Source: Blastomussa wellsi (Eukaryota > Cnidaria > Anthozoa > Scleractinia > Plerogyridae). From it: DNA of 64,000 nt. A model generated the notes under the pieces. It ran no database searches. It saw only the letters and a list, made by a program, of their open reading frames with translations, and was not told where the DNA came from. This document shows positions 23,402 to 36,059 of this stretch, piece after piece (within the stretch, counting starts at the first letter, position 1; the number at the start of each line of letters is the position of its first letter). The translations under genes were made by a program, and so were the position numbers. The stretch is from positions 21,207,416 to 21,271,415 of the forward strand of contig OX393567.1 of the NCBI GenBank assembly GCA_947652115.1, written 5' to 3'.

Positions 23402-24925
23402 CTATGTCAAGTTCTTGACTACATTCTGGACAGTTATGACGACACCCACTACACCGCCTACAATACCAAATAAAATAAATACAATGTCCTTTATAACCAC
23501 ACCCACAGAATTGGTGTGTTTAAATAGAACAAGGTGAAATGTGCACGGCAAAATGTAGGCCAGCACGGAGCTTCCTAATGAGCCAATGAAAGCATTCACA
23601 TAGGCAAATTCATTCTTGAGAAGAACAGCAATTCCTGCTGTTATGAGAACCAGCAAAGTACGCAGTACATTTCTCTTCCAGGGCGCAGCCTAAGGAGAAA
23701 GAAATAGTCATGACTGTTTTATTCCACTGACCACAGGGTTTGTACAGATCATGGAAAACCTGTGAAGTCAAATTCATATTTTAAAACTTCATTATTTTTC
23801 CAGGAATGGAAAATGGAATTTAAGTTTGGGTCGTAGAAAATCGTGGAAAATGATGTTGATTGTACAAAAACATTTTGTGTTTTTTTCTGCAAAGTAGGTG
23901 GGAACAATTTACCCATAATCAAGAAAAAGCCTGAAATTTAGGTTGTGGAAAACATTTAAAAGATCATGGAAAAGGTCCTCTGTGTCAACTGAAGGATATG
24001 TTTATTACCAAGTTGGAAATTATTTTATTATTGCCAAGAATATTGCCCATAATTATGACCGGGAAGGATTCAAGCCTATACCTACCCTATACTGAAGTTC
24101 TTCAGTGTCCTTTGGTATAAGAACTTCGGTTTCACTCTGAGTACTGTCTGACACACTACCAGATGTGTCTAACACTGGGTATTGTGCATCACCCACTGAC
24201 AAATCTAGAGGAGAACTTGGATTGCTTTCTGGTCCCATGCTCGGACCTGCAACAATCTCACTCATGTGAGACTTGCTTTTGGAATGGACTTTGGTGAAAA
24301 AAATGGATTCTGCAATTTCTATGACAGGGTACAGCTGAAGAGGGTATGTCATCAAGACAGCTATGATAAGTGTTACTCGGACCAGTTGTGTCATTACACT
24401 TGTTTCCAGTCTGTCTGTTACTATCTGAGGAACATTGCTGCCATAAATACAGTATCCAAGCATTCCAAATGAACCGAGAATGGTGGAGACTATCGCAAGT
24501 GTAAGGTGAAGATACAGTGGGAAACGTGACCTGTTCTCTGCCATGCTTGACTCAATGGGTATCACCTGCAGGTAACAAGTGAAGGCAGTTGATAAGAATA
24601 CATGTACATCCCACAACAACAACTGTTTTTGGTTCAGTGATTGACATTTCTACTTACTGTATTAATTGTTTGGCAATCAATAATAGTCAAGTCACAAGTA
24701 CAAAACTGTTTGATCAATAAGTAACTGTGCAGTAAAGGTTGAAGTTTGTCAAAAAGTATATTCCCATCATCAAATTGTTGTGTAAAGAAAACGTTTTTCT
24801 GCATAAGTTGGTTCAAGCGTCAAACTGCAGAATGCAAAAAATGCTTGTTAAAGTTTTTAATTAATACTTCAATATTTATTTACCAGTATTATCTAACTAC
24901 CACTTAATAATAATAACAAGAAAAT

Positions 24926-24956
<31 letters not shown>

Positions 24957-27900
24957 TGATACTTACTGTTCCTATTCCTTCATAAGCTCCAGTCAACTGT
25001 CCAAAGAAGATTGGAAATGTAGACAGTCTAGCGAGGCTCACATCTTTCAGCTTAAAGTGCAAGCCTACAAAAACAAACATTTTAATGGTATTTGATTAAT
25101 CATCTGTGTTGTTTCCGAAACAAAAAAAAATACAATCGTAAAACAAGTTCTCTTTTAGCTATTACCACTTTTCAGATTAAGAGGGGAATTCATATTGTTT
25201 TCTCAAGATCAGGTTGAAGGAATGTAAAACTGCTTCTATGATCACCTGATCCAGAGCTGAAAGAATGCAATGCATGGACTTTTGGTTGTTTCTGATTGGC
25301 TGTTAATACTGGTATTCTGTACATGTTCAAAAATCAGACTTAGACTGCATTATTGTGCCGTTTCATAAAATATCCATTTCCCCTCCATAGAAGGGATTGG
25401 AAATTCCTGGGGAGGATCTCAAAGGTAAAAAAAATAAAGAAATCAAGGAAGCTTAACAGACCTTTCCCGCATTATGCTTTGATGCCCATAAACAATGGTT
25501 TCAAGTTGAGGCTCAGGTGGACAATTTGCGTAAAGTTTAATACATTTGCTGTATTTTGTCCACCTCAGTTTCAACTTGAAAGCATTGTCCATAATCATTG
25601 AAGCAGGTCACAGAAAGGTCTATTGAAATCTCCAGAAGGGAGGGGGTCTTAATAAAAATCCTTTCCGTGGAGGACCTATGGATAATTTATGGAACAACAC
25701 ATTGGTGTTGAACAAAACTACAGTGAACTCTCTCCAAGACAGACACCAGCACCAACTGTAGCTTATAGAGAGTTTAGAACCAAATAAGATAACTGAACAA
25801 TGGCGCACAGCGACCAACACCAGTTGTCCATCTTATAGAAGTGTGCACCTTACAGAGGTGTCCATTAAGAGAGAGTTGACTGTACCTCGCTAAGTTTTAG
25901 TCTACAAAGACAAGTGCTGTCAAGTGTACCAGGTAATGTTTAAAATACGAGCAGCAGTGTTTTAAACCCGATAAAACATGTGCTGCAAGTTTTTTTGAAT
26001 GGCTTCAAAAACATTTGTGATTTGTTGAATAATAATCAGGTTTATTATTATTTTTCTGAGAAAACTGGCTGTAAAATTTAGCTGTGTCTTTATCAGATAT
26101 ACAGATATTCATTAATAATTAATTTATTTTGTATTTCCTTTATGAATTATTAATGACTTTTTGAATAAGTTTTTAACCTATACATGTAACTCTTACCCTT
26201 CAACAGAAATATCAGTAGGCCAAAAAATCCAGCAAGCAGGGTTACATTAGCAATACCACTGATAGGTCCAAGCTTTCGAATGCTCCGCACATATGCCATT
26301 GCAACAAGGAAAGGAAAAGGAATTAGTACAAGAAGCACAAATTGTGGTGCTGTACTCGTGCCTTCCAGAGGAGGTACCATTGTGGATGAGTTCCTGGGTA
26401 CAGTGGTGATTACCTGTGGTGTCCCTGTAACCAGGCCAGTCTGATTTAAGAGCATTGATCGTTTAATAGGTGCCACAGTGGAAGACTTGTAAGTTTCAGG
26501 AAACATTTCTGCTATGGTGTTCCCCATGAATATAAAATAAGCAATACAGAATCCTATCTGTGTTATAAGCAATGCAGTGTTAACAAGTCTTAATCCCCAT
26601 GGTCCAACAGCAATTCTTCCAATGTCACCCAGTGTCATTTCCTTTTCAATTGTCTCCTTTATTTTTTCCATCTCCTCATAGCATGCTTCTGTTTGTAGCT
26701 CTTGGTATTTGGGAGATGAGTTTAGTATCATCTCAACAGCAGCATGTTTGCATTTAATTATGAGCTGGCAGCAGTGGTCTGTTATTATGGCAATGATTAC
26801 AAGTCCAACTGCACCAAGCTGCAATAAGGACAGTCATACATTTGATGAAACAAGGGTTTTTTACATCAGTCTACAATAGACAAATAATGAAATTACATGT
26901 ACCAATTCACCAGCTTGATTTGTGGATAAATTAAAAAGTCAATCAATAAAGCAAAAATTTATCAGTCCAGGAGCAGATCTAGGATAAACGGGTGACCAAT
27001 TTACTGCAAAATGAGCGCCAAGAACCCAAACTTCTAGGGGGGTTGGGGGCATTATAGCCTCCTATGCAGGCGTTAGTCCCCACTAATGCCTGCTTAACCG
27101 CAACCAACATTCCTTTCCCATTGTCTCTTGCCAGACAAACTAACCAATCAGCATTGTCTGTAGGTATTCAAAACGATCGTTATAAAATTTCCCGCGAATC
27201 CGTTCTTCGCCGGCGCTGTTGGATACAATACTCTGGTGTATTTCGATGGTTGAAACACCAAAATATTATTTATTGTGAATACAAGAGGTAAGTGTGCGAG
27301 TCTGATTCTGTCATAAGTTGGAAGGGTTAATATTTTGAGAAAGATGATCTCTCTCCCATGAACACAACAGTGGATCAGAAATATTTATTTCAACGCTATA
27401 AAATGCTACAACAGACTTCGCCTACTGGAAAACGCAAAGCGGAATTAATTTAGAAATCATCAAAGAGGTCGACATCTGTGGTATTTACGAGCGAACAAAT
27501 CGAAGGGATTCACCGCGCTGAATCATTCATTCGACAAACTTGCAACAGAACGATTTAAAACGCCCAGCGCTGCTGGGTTAAAAGGCTGGCTTGAAAATAT
27601 GTTCAACTTCTCCTTTCGATAGTTCACTGGCCCTTTGATTTGAGGCCTCAATTTGCTTAAAATTGGGTTTGAACAACCAACGATTATGAACGGCGCACAC
27701 ACTTGAAATAATATTTTTCCGAACACCAAAATCGCTACGCAGTCATTTGGAGTCTAAACGTGGAAACTTTGACCCATAGGCTCGCTTTTCATTTGGCTGA
27801 ACTTCAGTAATTCATTGCTGGATTGTACGTCTTTTTGCGGAGCTGTGAGGAAAATATGAAAACTGAAAATCAATAAGACTGTCGAACACACTGAAGGCAA

Positions 27901-29648
27901 AGCTTGATAACAAACGCCTTACCGTAGCCAGTTGATAAATTAAGGAGTGTATCTCTCTTCCCTTCAGTAAATAAGTTTACCTTCGCAAATTCAGAACTTG
28001 CTTTCATCTAAAATGAATTTACCAGAGAAATCTCTGACTTGGAGCAAAATCAATCGTCCCTGGCATCGCGGCGGGAGAAGCGTCGTGGGGATTTTAGTTG
28101 GTAAAATCTGATTGGCTAAGCGGCGGTCAAGGTGAAGGTCGGCTTTCCGGATTTTAGTAGGTAAAATCTGATTGGCAAAGCGGTGGAAAGGAATGTTGGC
28201 CTTGGTTAAGCAGACGTTAGTGGGGATGAGTGTAACGCAATCCCCTAATAACAGCTGCGTAGGAGACTAGGGGCATTATTGCCTTGGAAATTTTTTTGAT
28301 TTTTACTTCCTAAAGTCCCCTTCACTGGGTTCCCGAGTTATTCATGTGCTAGTTCCATTCTTCTTGGATGGAGCCTCGCAGTTTTCTTTTATTTAGTTTT
28401 GTTAAAAATATATACATGTATATTTATTCTGATCGATTTCTGTTAAACGGTGTAAACCGGTATGCCACACATCCTTCCAATGAGCCTTTACTCACCACTA
28501 ATCCACTCTGATAAAATGCAAATGGCAAAGACAGATAGCTTGTTCCTATAAAAGCTTTTAGGACATTTGCAAAATCTGTAAATTGCTGCCACATTGATGG
28601 TCTGCAGAAAAATTAAAGGTTAGAAGAAATGTTACCACTTCATTACTCTACACTAGGGACTGGCAGAGGCAGTGGCTTTACGGTTAGCGGACTGGCCCAT
28701 GGATTGGGTGGCCTGTGTTGGTACACGGATTGGGTGGCCTGTGGCCTTGCCATGGTACTGTTGTGTTCTTGGGTATGACACTTTACTTTTGTAGTTCGTC
28801 TTTTCACCGAGCTGTATACTGCAAAATTTAAATGCTGGGGTGCCCCTTGATGGACTGGCATCCCATCCAGCGAGAGTAGAAATACCCCTAGCCACTTAAT
28901 GCTATGAAAACCTAAATGTTAGCAGTAGGCTTATGGTTATTTGGAAGGGGTGTATGTACTATCACTGGATGGGGCAACTACAGCCTGCAAACGCAGGTGT
29001 ACATGTATTTCTACAAGCGACAGCTGGTAACAAGTCTGCATTTGCAGGCTAGGGCAACCAGGGCCAGGCTACATGCTGGAAAATATTTATACCAAATATC
29101 TTTGGTGTGAATCCCTGCCCTATCACTAAAATCCTTAAAATCTTCAGCATCAACTTCGCATGGAATGCACCTTGGACTGAGATTTGGTCTCAATGGCTAA
29201 ATTATGATAATTTAGAACTATTTCCAGGAAAGTCCGACAAGTTAAAGCCATGCGTTTTTAATTCGAAAGTGGTCATCTGTGAGTGTATTAACACTAGTAA
29301 GCTGAAATCAGTAAAAAATGGGTCCAGACTGTAGATTGTCGCGAGTTAGGTGTGATAGTAAAGTAGCAGTCGAGTGAAAATAATAATAAGCTTCTTTTTT
29401 CGCTTCTTCTAGATTTATTAACACGTTTGCCTTCGATCGCTACATAGCAGAGAATTTGAGAAAATTCAACACTTAAATGCAAACTTCAGTCGCAGTTAAA
29501 ATATTAATAACATGATCATTTCCATTCAAAACATTAATCGAGACCTCCTTATGCACTGCCGGAACTTTTCATCGAGCAAAGCTTGATGGGCTTACCGGAT
29601 GAGAACGGCTTGAGAAGTCCTGGACGAAACAGACACATAGCCAGTCAT
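23402..29648 (-). CDS. SLC36/AVT3-like amino-acid transporter A, complete, six exons
   Basis: Member of the amino acid/auxin permease (AAAP) superfamily, closest by eye to proton-coupled SLC36 and plant/fungal AVT transporters; likely moves small neutral amino acids across the plasma or lysosomal membrane. Minus-strand exons: 29648-29596 (MTGYVSVSSRTSQAVLI), 28601-28496, 26818-26197, 25064-24967, 24565-24086 and 23689-23402, giving 548 aa. Diagnostic segments are TDFANVLKAFIGTSYLSLPF (TM1), QIGFCIAYFIFMGNTIAEMF (TM4), FFGQLTGAYEGIGTVIPIES (TM7, equivalent to FFGTAIFSFEGIGMVLPLEN in SLC36A1) and a final helix pair. A luminal or extracellular loop after TM4 carries NQT and NSS glycosylation sequons. 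A Ser-rich cytoplasmic insert of about 70 aa sits between TM9 and TM10. Exon 1 was chosen because its phase, sequence and position match paralog B. Head-to-head with ANKS3 (468 bp). Confidence 0.9.
23745..23990. repeat. 'TCATGGAAAA' dispersed repeat in a transporter A intron
   Basis: Repeated phrases such as GATCATGGAAAACCTGTGAA and TCATGGAAAAGGTCC match the copy at 58475-58755. Non-coding. Confidence 0.5.
24908..24958. repeat. (AAT)n microsatellite
   Basis: A run of ATA/AAT triplets, the longest uninterrupted part about 30 bp, in a transporter A intron. Confidence 0.9.
25345..25690. mobile_element. MITE with an inner palindrome in transporter A intron 3
   Basis: The outer ends resemble the AAAATATCCAT family. 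Inside, AGACCTTTCCCGCATTATGC (25461) is mirrored near 25610 by CAGAAAGGTCTA, and GTTTCAAGTTGAGGCTCAGG is mirrored by CCTCAGTTTCAACTTGAAAG. This suggests one element nested in another. Confidence 0.5.
27046..28280. mobile_element. Non-autonomous TIR element, about 1.2 kb, in transporter A intron 2
   Basis: The left end GGGGCATTATAGCCTCCTAT, then GCAG and CCCCACTAATGCCTGCTTAA, is mirrored on the right by TTAAGCAGACGTTAGTGGGG, CTGCGTAGGAG and GGGGCATTATTGCC. The right arm has about 37 extra bases. A 55-60 bp direct duplication (GGTAAAATCTGATTGGC) lies near the right end. No transposase ORF. Confidence 0.65.
28664..28905 (+). mobile_element. tRNA-Gln-like SINE, diverged full-length
   Basis: Family blocks in order: head with CAGTGGCTTTACGGTTAGCG, TTGTGTTCTTGGGTATGACA, and GATGGACTGGCATCCCATCC with the following AGTAGAAATACC. 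The head contains an internal duplication of GGATTGGGTGGCCTGTG. Lies in intron 1 of transporter A. Confidence 0.6.
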
Positions 29649-30116
29649 ATCGGTGGCGTTTCAGCTCTTTGTATTCTGCTGAAGCTGATATTTGGTACGT
29701 CAATCGGCGACAAACACCACAAACTATCGATCGACTCTCAGCAGCTGATTTGCAAGTGAAAACTATGGAAAGGGAATGTTTGGTGTCACATGATCTTGGA
29801 ATCACGTGCTGTTATTTTCCCTCCAGGCGCCGGAAGTGAAAGGTTTTATTGCGTTACACGACAAAAAGAGGTTGGCCACCCCGTGACTCGGAAAAGTCAT
29901 TTCCCTCTCGTTTCTCCCTTTCGATCCGGGCGCCAGACAAAAAACAAAACAAGAATATTTTGGCAAAGTCTAACTATAAAGTCTTATAACCAAAATATTT
30001 TGGTGGTCACGCAACTAAGGAATGTTCGCGAACATAACATCGCGTGTGGTGCGCATGCCCTCGATTTCCGGTTGCATTTTCATCGTGTTGCTCGATTTTC
30101 TGTGTAGTGTGCTGTA
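29649..30116. promoter_or_regulatory. Divergent promoter between transporter A and ANKS3
   Basis: 468 bp between two diverging start codons, containing both 5' UTRs. It is more CpG-rich than the flanks and no TATA box is evident. Shared regulation is inferred from spacing. Confidence 0.55.
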
Positions 30117-32741
30117 ATGGAAGATCCACTGAAGTACGGCCATAATCGATCTGAACGGTCATCTAGTTTTACTGATGTGAATGATTGTAGCAATCTATGG
30201 AACGAAGATGAAGTGGTCAAGATGGATATATTTACTGCTTGTTCCATCGGCGAGTACAATTGTGTGCGGCAACATCTAGCAGATGGAGTTGAACTTGCCG
30301 ATCTCGATAGACCCAACATAGGTGGATGGACACCGCTTATGTACGCTGTTTATGTTGGGCACGACAATATCGTTAATCTGCTGCTCGACCATCAAGTCAA
30401 CGTGAACGCACGCACAACGATAAATGGGGCGACCCCGCTAATGCTCGCAGCAAGCTGTGGGAACGAATCTGTTGTGTACTTTCTCTTGCAGAATGGCGCT
30501 AAGATCGATATTCAGGATAAAAGAGGGTGGACGTGCTTGTTTCATGCAACTTATCAAGGACATCAGAAGGTTGTGAAGTTGTTATTAGAGAATGGTGCCG
30601 ATAAGGAGCTAAGGTAAGGTTGATAATAAGCCTTAATATGTTTCTGTCAAACTGAAATTTTTAACCTAACAACAAAATCTTACATTTTGTAACAATAAAA
30701 ATAATTTATAAAATTGTCCAAAAAGTTGTTTGTAATTACGTCACACCTTAATCACAAATCTGCACCCTGTTAAACAAAGCACTTTATAAACTGGTTTATT
30801 TGAAGAGTTTGCATGTTACTCAGGCACTTTACTTCAATTTGGTAGGAAGGGAGGGTATTAAAAGTTTGGATGTGTCACTGTACGTGGTAGAGGGGACAGG
30901 GGGTGGGAGTCTGGGAAAATAAGGGGTGAGAGGGGTACAGGAGGCAGGAGAAGAGAAGGTAGCAGGTTTGGGGAGGGAGAGTTTCAGACTCCCCTGTTCC
31001 CCCAACATTTTTCTTTACCCTGGGGTTGATACTCCACCACCCAACTGACTAGTAGAACTGTGAAAAGGGCAAAGGAATATGATTTCCCCGTTTTACAATT
31101 TCCTTCGTAGACAATATCCCCAGTAATCAACAGTATTGATGACTACAGGGAGGATTCTTATGGTCACAGGGGCCCATGGGGTTAACCCCAGGGGTAAGTC
31201 AGTGGCTAATTTCCAAAACATCTACAGATCTTGCTTTGCAACCAGGAAAACATTTAGAAATGAAACGATCTGAAAATTCCTTGGAAAATAGGTGGACCAG
31301 ATATTCGCAAATTTGTCAAAATGCTACTTTAGTTACCGTTATTATGCTTAATATATAGTCACTTGAAGGCAAAATTTCCAACTAAATAAATCTTGATAAA
31401 ATAAAGACAAATTTAGAACATACTCTAGATTTGTTTGCTTATAGGGTTTTGATACAATTTTACTTTTTTACTGACCATTTTAGAGAAAACAGACTGGGCC
31501 TTACTCCACTTTTGGCTGCTGCAAGAGAGGGACATGAGGTTATATTTGAAGAGCTTGTCAGGAATGATGCTAACATGGAAGCCTGCACAAACCATGGCAT
31601 GGATGTGCGATCTTTAGCTCTGCAACAAGGTAACATGACAGTTGTAAATATCATTGATCAGCAAGCATTCCACAATCTGCCAAACTATTTACTTCGAAGT
31701 GAACCTGGTCTTCTACCCGATGGCAGTGATCTTGTTGAGGAGAAGGTTCATGACTGGCTCCAGGGTAAAAATATGATCCCAAATACCAGGATCCGTGATG
31801 GACCAGAGGCCTTTGAAAAATTGATGAGCAGTCAACACAAAGATGGCAAGTCCGTGAACATTCCTACTGTGATTGTAAAGCAGGAAAGGCTGGGTCATGT
31901 TGTCGGAAGTCCACATTGTCTTTCCATCACTCCAGGCAGTGAAGGAACAGTTGGTAGTTTTGAAGAACACTTCTTCATCAATTGTGGTAGAACAGTTGAA
32001 AGTGCCAGTTTGCATAAGCAGTTACAGAAAGTGAACAGTTTTGACAGTGAAACCAACAAAAACTCGCAAATCCAAACTCATGGCACTCTGCCAACAAAAC
32101 CCACCATTGCCAGCTTTCTTCATGAACTGAATTTGACCAAATACATTTCCATATTTGATGAACAAGATGTGGATTTTGACATGCTATTGACCCTCACTGA
32201 AAGTGACCTAAAAGAAATTGGTATCTCGTTGTTTGGACCAAAAAGAAAAATACTTACAGCACTTAACCATTGGAAAGAGCAAAATGAATATCCAAAAACT
32301 GCATTTGACAGCAAAGCTCTGGGGAAACTTCAGTTCCAAGTTCATCAAACAGAGGCGCAGCTTCATCGCGCAACATCTGAAGTGCACCAACTCCAGGCGC
32401 AACTTGTTCAAGAGAAAGACTTGCGTCTTGTTGTGGAGGGATGTCTGATAGAAGAAAAGGCAAAACGGCAGGAGATTTACACTTGTATGTGCAAGTTAGA
32501 AGAATACTGGAAGAAAGTGGAAAGAGAAGCAGAGGTGCTAAGAGCCCTGTGTCAGGAAATTAAAGAAAACTGTGACTTATCCCAGGATCAAGTTAAAGAA
32601 GTGTGTGTTAAACTGGAAAGCACCATCACAAATCTGAGCAATGTTTCTCTGTTAGGTTCTGGAACTAGCTCTGTGTTTTGTGGGCAGCAGAATGGTCAGT
32701 CAGGAAATTCCTCTGAATCCTCAGGCAATTCAAGTTCTTAA
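30117..32741 (+). CDS. ANKS3: Ankyrin repeat and SAM domain protein, ANKS3-like, complete, two exons
   Basis: Scaffold protein; vertebrate ANKS3 works with ANKS6 and BICC1 in renal and ciliary signalling. Exons 30117-30613 and 31484-32741 join in phase (R166) to give 584 aa. Residues about 35-230 hold five to six ankyrin repeats, recognisable by GGWTPLMYAVYVGHDNIVNL, NGATPLMLAASCGNESVVYF, RGWTCLFHATYQGHQKVVKL and LGLTPLLAAAREGHEVIFEE. A SAM domain lies at about 370-435 (ASFLHELNLTKYISIFDEQD, ending FGPKRKILTALNHWKEQ). Residues about 440-555 form a coiled coil rich in Gln, Glu and Leu, and the tail is Ser/Asn-rich. Domain order equals vertebrate ANKS3, but vertebrate genes have many introns and this one has a single one. 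An AATAAA lies at about 32824. Confidence 0.88.
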
Positions 32742-35361
32742 CCTTTAATTTCCAGCCTCTAAAAAGCATATATCTCTAATTATGCCTCAATTCCCTTCTT
32801 TCAAGAGAAACAGCCTAGACTCAAATAAAAAATCAGTACTGCATGACATAATGGAATAATTTATGGGTTTAGAACTGTTTCTTATTTGTCACCATGGGGA
32901 AGAATGCCTTCATATAATGTGACAGGGGTGATTATCCAAAAGAATTTGAGAAGCTGAAAGAGAACAGCTAACGCTGAATTTTGCTTTTTTGACATACTGC
33001 TAGGTCAAATTTATTTTTACACCTGAGAGATAGGGTGCAATATACATTTTCCAACAAGTAGGCCCTGCCAACTTAAAGGGTACCTTAATAACTCTGTTGG
33101 CCATATACCGTGCAGGCACAATTATCCCAACAGTACCAAGTCAGTAACAGTAAACAATACGTGACAATATGCATGAAGTGTTTTCTTGTACTGCTGATTC
33201 ACTGGAGTGCAGGCACAAGTGACGTTCCAGCTTTGTATCTTATATCATGCTCATGACTTGGATTGAAGCACTGTTGTGTTTTACCATTTCTCTTTCAATT
33301 GGTTGCTTGGAATCCTAAGCATCCTAACAACCCCCTGCCATCTAGTAAGCCACCCGCTCTAAAAAGGCACCCCTCCTCAGAAGCAGAAAGGATATTAAGT
33401 CACCCCGTTTATTAAAACACCCCCCCCCCTCCCCATGAAAAAGTACACTCAATTTCACTTTAAATACCAGTGTACATTGAGCTGCTTTTTGCTAACTAAA
33501 ATTGGAAAACCAATCCCATCTAATAAGCCACCCATCAATATTACCTGAAATAAGCCACCCAGCATTTACATATAATATACTTTAGACAGTAGTTAGAACA
33601 ATATTAAAATCACAAGTCAAGAACACTATAAAAATACTTGATGTTGCACATGTCATTCAAGCCTGGTCTACATACGCTTGGTGGTGGAAAGGCCCTTTTC
33701 CCCCTTGCCCCACAAACTTTAAAGGAGCAGTATGTCATGATTTTTGTATTTTAAAAAAAATTAGCCTCGATTTTGAAATTTTGTTATTTGTGATCCATCT
33801 CAATCTTCTCCTTCTTTAACTGTCCTTGTTCATTTTGTTGAAGTATCATATTTCTGGGGTTTTTCTTCCTTAGTAAACATTTATTGTAAGGTTTCCAAAA
33901 TTTGGAAGGTAATTTGGTTTGGCTGTAAAAATGACGCAAAATACCATGACAGAGTTCCTTTAATCAAGCCAGCTTAAATAAGATTAATTGAGCTTTGGGA
34001 AAAAGCAGGTATTTTAAATTGTACAGTTCTACCAGATGAGAGATGTTTTTATACAGTTTTATGTATCTATTAATTTATTTTGAATAACTAAAAGAGGATG
34101 ATTTATGATGCACAGCTGCATCATGGGTCAATACAAGTTATTAATTTTCTTATTTATGAATAACAGTAATTAAATTATTGAGCCTATAAAGTAAGTTTAA
34201 TATTATTATTGATTTTATGTAACGTTCAATAAAAATAAATTTAGAACATTTTATAAAGTGACAGTTCCATGAAGACTACCATGCAGTAGACTGCGGGTGG
34301 GGGGGGGCAGGCAGTTCAATAGAGAAGGGAGCAGGGAAAGCAAGAGGAGCGCGGGGGGAAACTTCACTCCCTTCTCCCATCCCCTTTGAACTACCTGCCA
34401 CAGTGGAGGCTACCCACACAGCCCTTGTTAGGTACTCTGTTTAGAGAATAGTGAAAATGATGACACATGTTTAGGTATAAGCGTGCCTCTAGTGATTTGA
34501 AACCCTGACACAGTTTGGGACAAAAGCATAAAAATACCTATCCTGTGTTGGACATCCTCTATTTTTAACACCCTATTCAGGGCAGGGGGGTCAAAAACAA
34601 TACCCTACTCCAGTGGCAAATACCCAATATCGGCCATATAAGGAACTGCCCCAACCCCACCCTCTGGGTTAAAAAACGGCTGGTTGGGAGTCTGTAGAAC
34701 ACAAAACTAAACAAAGCTTCCATAGTTCCAATGGGACCCCAAGGATCATTGTTGGTTTATCATTGTGGAGCAGCATGAAGGATGCTGATAAAAAAGGACG
34801 AGGGTTATTTTGTGGCCTCGAACAACTCTCCCAGATTATCCGGGAGTCTCCTGGTCCCCTGTAGGGATCTCCAAATCTCCCAGATATGAAGGAAAATGCT
34901 CAAACTACTTTGGCCAATGTTGGGAGGAAATTTTGAAATATTTTATGCATCTGTTGTGGATGAATTAGCAACTCCATTTTGAAGACTGAGAAAATTGACC
35001 CAAAATTGGCAGTCTCCCATATGGCCAATGTTATTATTTAGGCCAATCCAATATGTACGATTCTGCCTGATTTCGAGCCTTGGGAGAATTTAACAACTGG
35101 TATTACATCAATATTGAGGGCAGCCTGTGAATATAGCCATCTTTCTTTGCTCTTGCCATACCAGCTGGGAGCAAAAACAGCTGTATTCACAGGCTAGATT
35201 GACATCCTATGATTCATTTGGAGGGTTACAATATTGCTGTATGCACTCAGTTGCAGGTGTATGTAATTTGCATTGCACACATCACACCCAATGTGCATTG
35301 TAATGGATTACAATATATCAAGAACAAGTAACCTTGGCTGGCATGAGAAACCCTTACCTAC

Positions 35362-35521
35362 AATAGACCAATTTCGATTTTTTTAATATTCAGCCTAAAA
35401 CAATAGACATCACTGCGAGGCTCCGGGGAATAAATCCCACAAACTTTAATTTATACCCCCGGAGCCTTGTGCTAAGGTCTATTGTTTTAGGCTGAATTTT
35501 AAAATATCGAAATTGGTCTAT
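35362..35521. mobile_element. Palindromic MITE, 160 bp
   Basis: AATAGACCAATTTCGATTTT at the left end is mirrored by ATCGAAATTGGTCTATT at the right, and CAGCCTAAAACAATAGAC by GTCTATTGTTTTAGGCTG, with GAGGCTCCGGGG/CCCCCGGAGCCT near the centre. Non-coding. Confidence 0.85.
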
Positions 35522-35824
35522 TTTAATTGATTTGCAAAACAGCATTAATTAGGGTTTTTTTCCAAAACACCCCGAGTGGCCATTGGTGCTTGCCTAGAAT
35601 TCCGTTCTTCTCGATCCAGTCTGCTGTACACTTCTGGATAAATCTCTCATTACCCAAGCTTGCTCAAGACCTTACTGGGAGAATATTAGCCCTTGGTCTT
35701 TTCTGTATGGACCTCGCTCTATCCATATTGTCAAGACCTCTGGCTGATATTCTCCCTGTATGGCCCTCATGCTTGGTTAATAAGATACATATACTCCTGG
35801 TCGCTTCTACAGGAACAAGCTTGT

Positions 35825-35853
35825 TTAACCCTTTACTCCCCAAGAGTGACTTG

Positions 35854-35895
<42 letters not shown>

Positions 35896-35925
35896 AGGGA
35901 GACCCCTTGGGACTTAAAGGGTTAA
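35825..35925. mobile_element. TTAA-flanked MITE, copy 1 (101 bp)
   Basis: Starts TTAACCCTTTACTCCCC and ends GACTTAAAGGGTTAA, so it has TTAACCCTTTA/TAAAGGGTTAA-like ends. TTAA target sites are typical of piggyBac-like elements. Identical by eye to the copy 114 bp downstream. Confidence 0.75.
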
Positions 35926-35938
35926 CAAACTATCTCCC

Positions 35939-35967
35939 TTAACCCTTTACTCCCCAAGAGTGACTTG

Positions 35968-36009
<42 letters not shown>

Positions 36010-36039
36010 AGGGAGACCCCTTGGGACTTAAAGGGTTAA
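35939..36039. mobile_element. TTAA-flanked MITE, copy 2 (101 bp)
   Basis: Same sequence as the copy at 35825, in the same orientation, separated by a 13-bp spacer. A tandem duplication or two integrations at adjacent TTAA sites. Confidence 0.75.
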
Positions 36040-36059
36040 CAGACTGACAGAGAGCCTAC

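Noticed and set aside
35825..36039. CRISPR-like direct repeat pair
   Set aside because: Only two units, each a TTAA-ended MITE.
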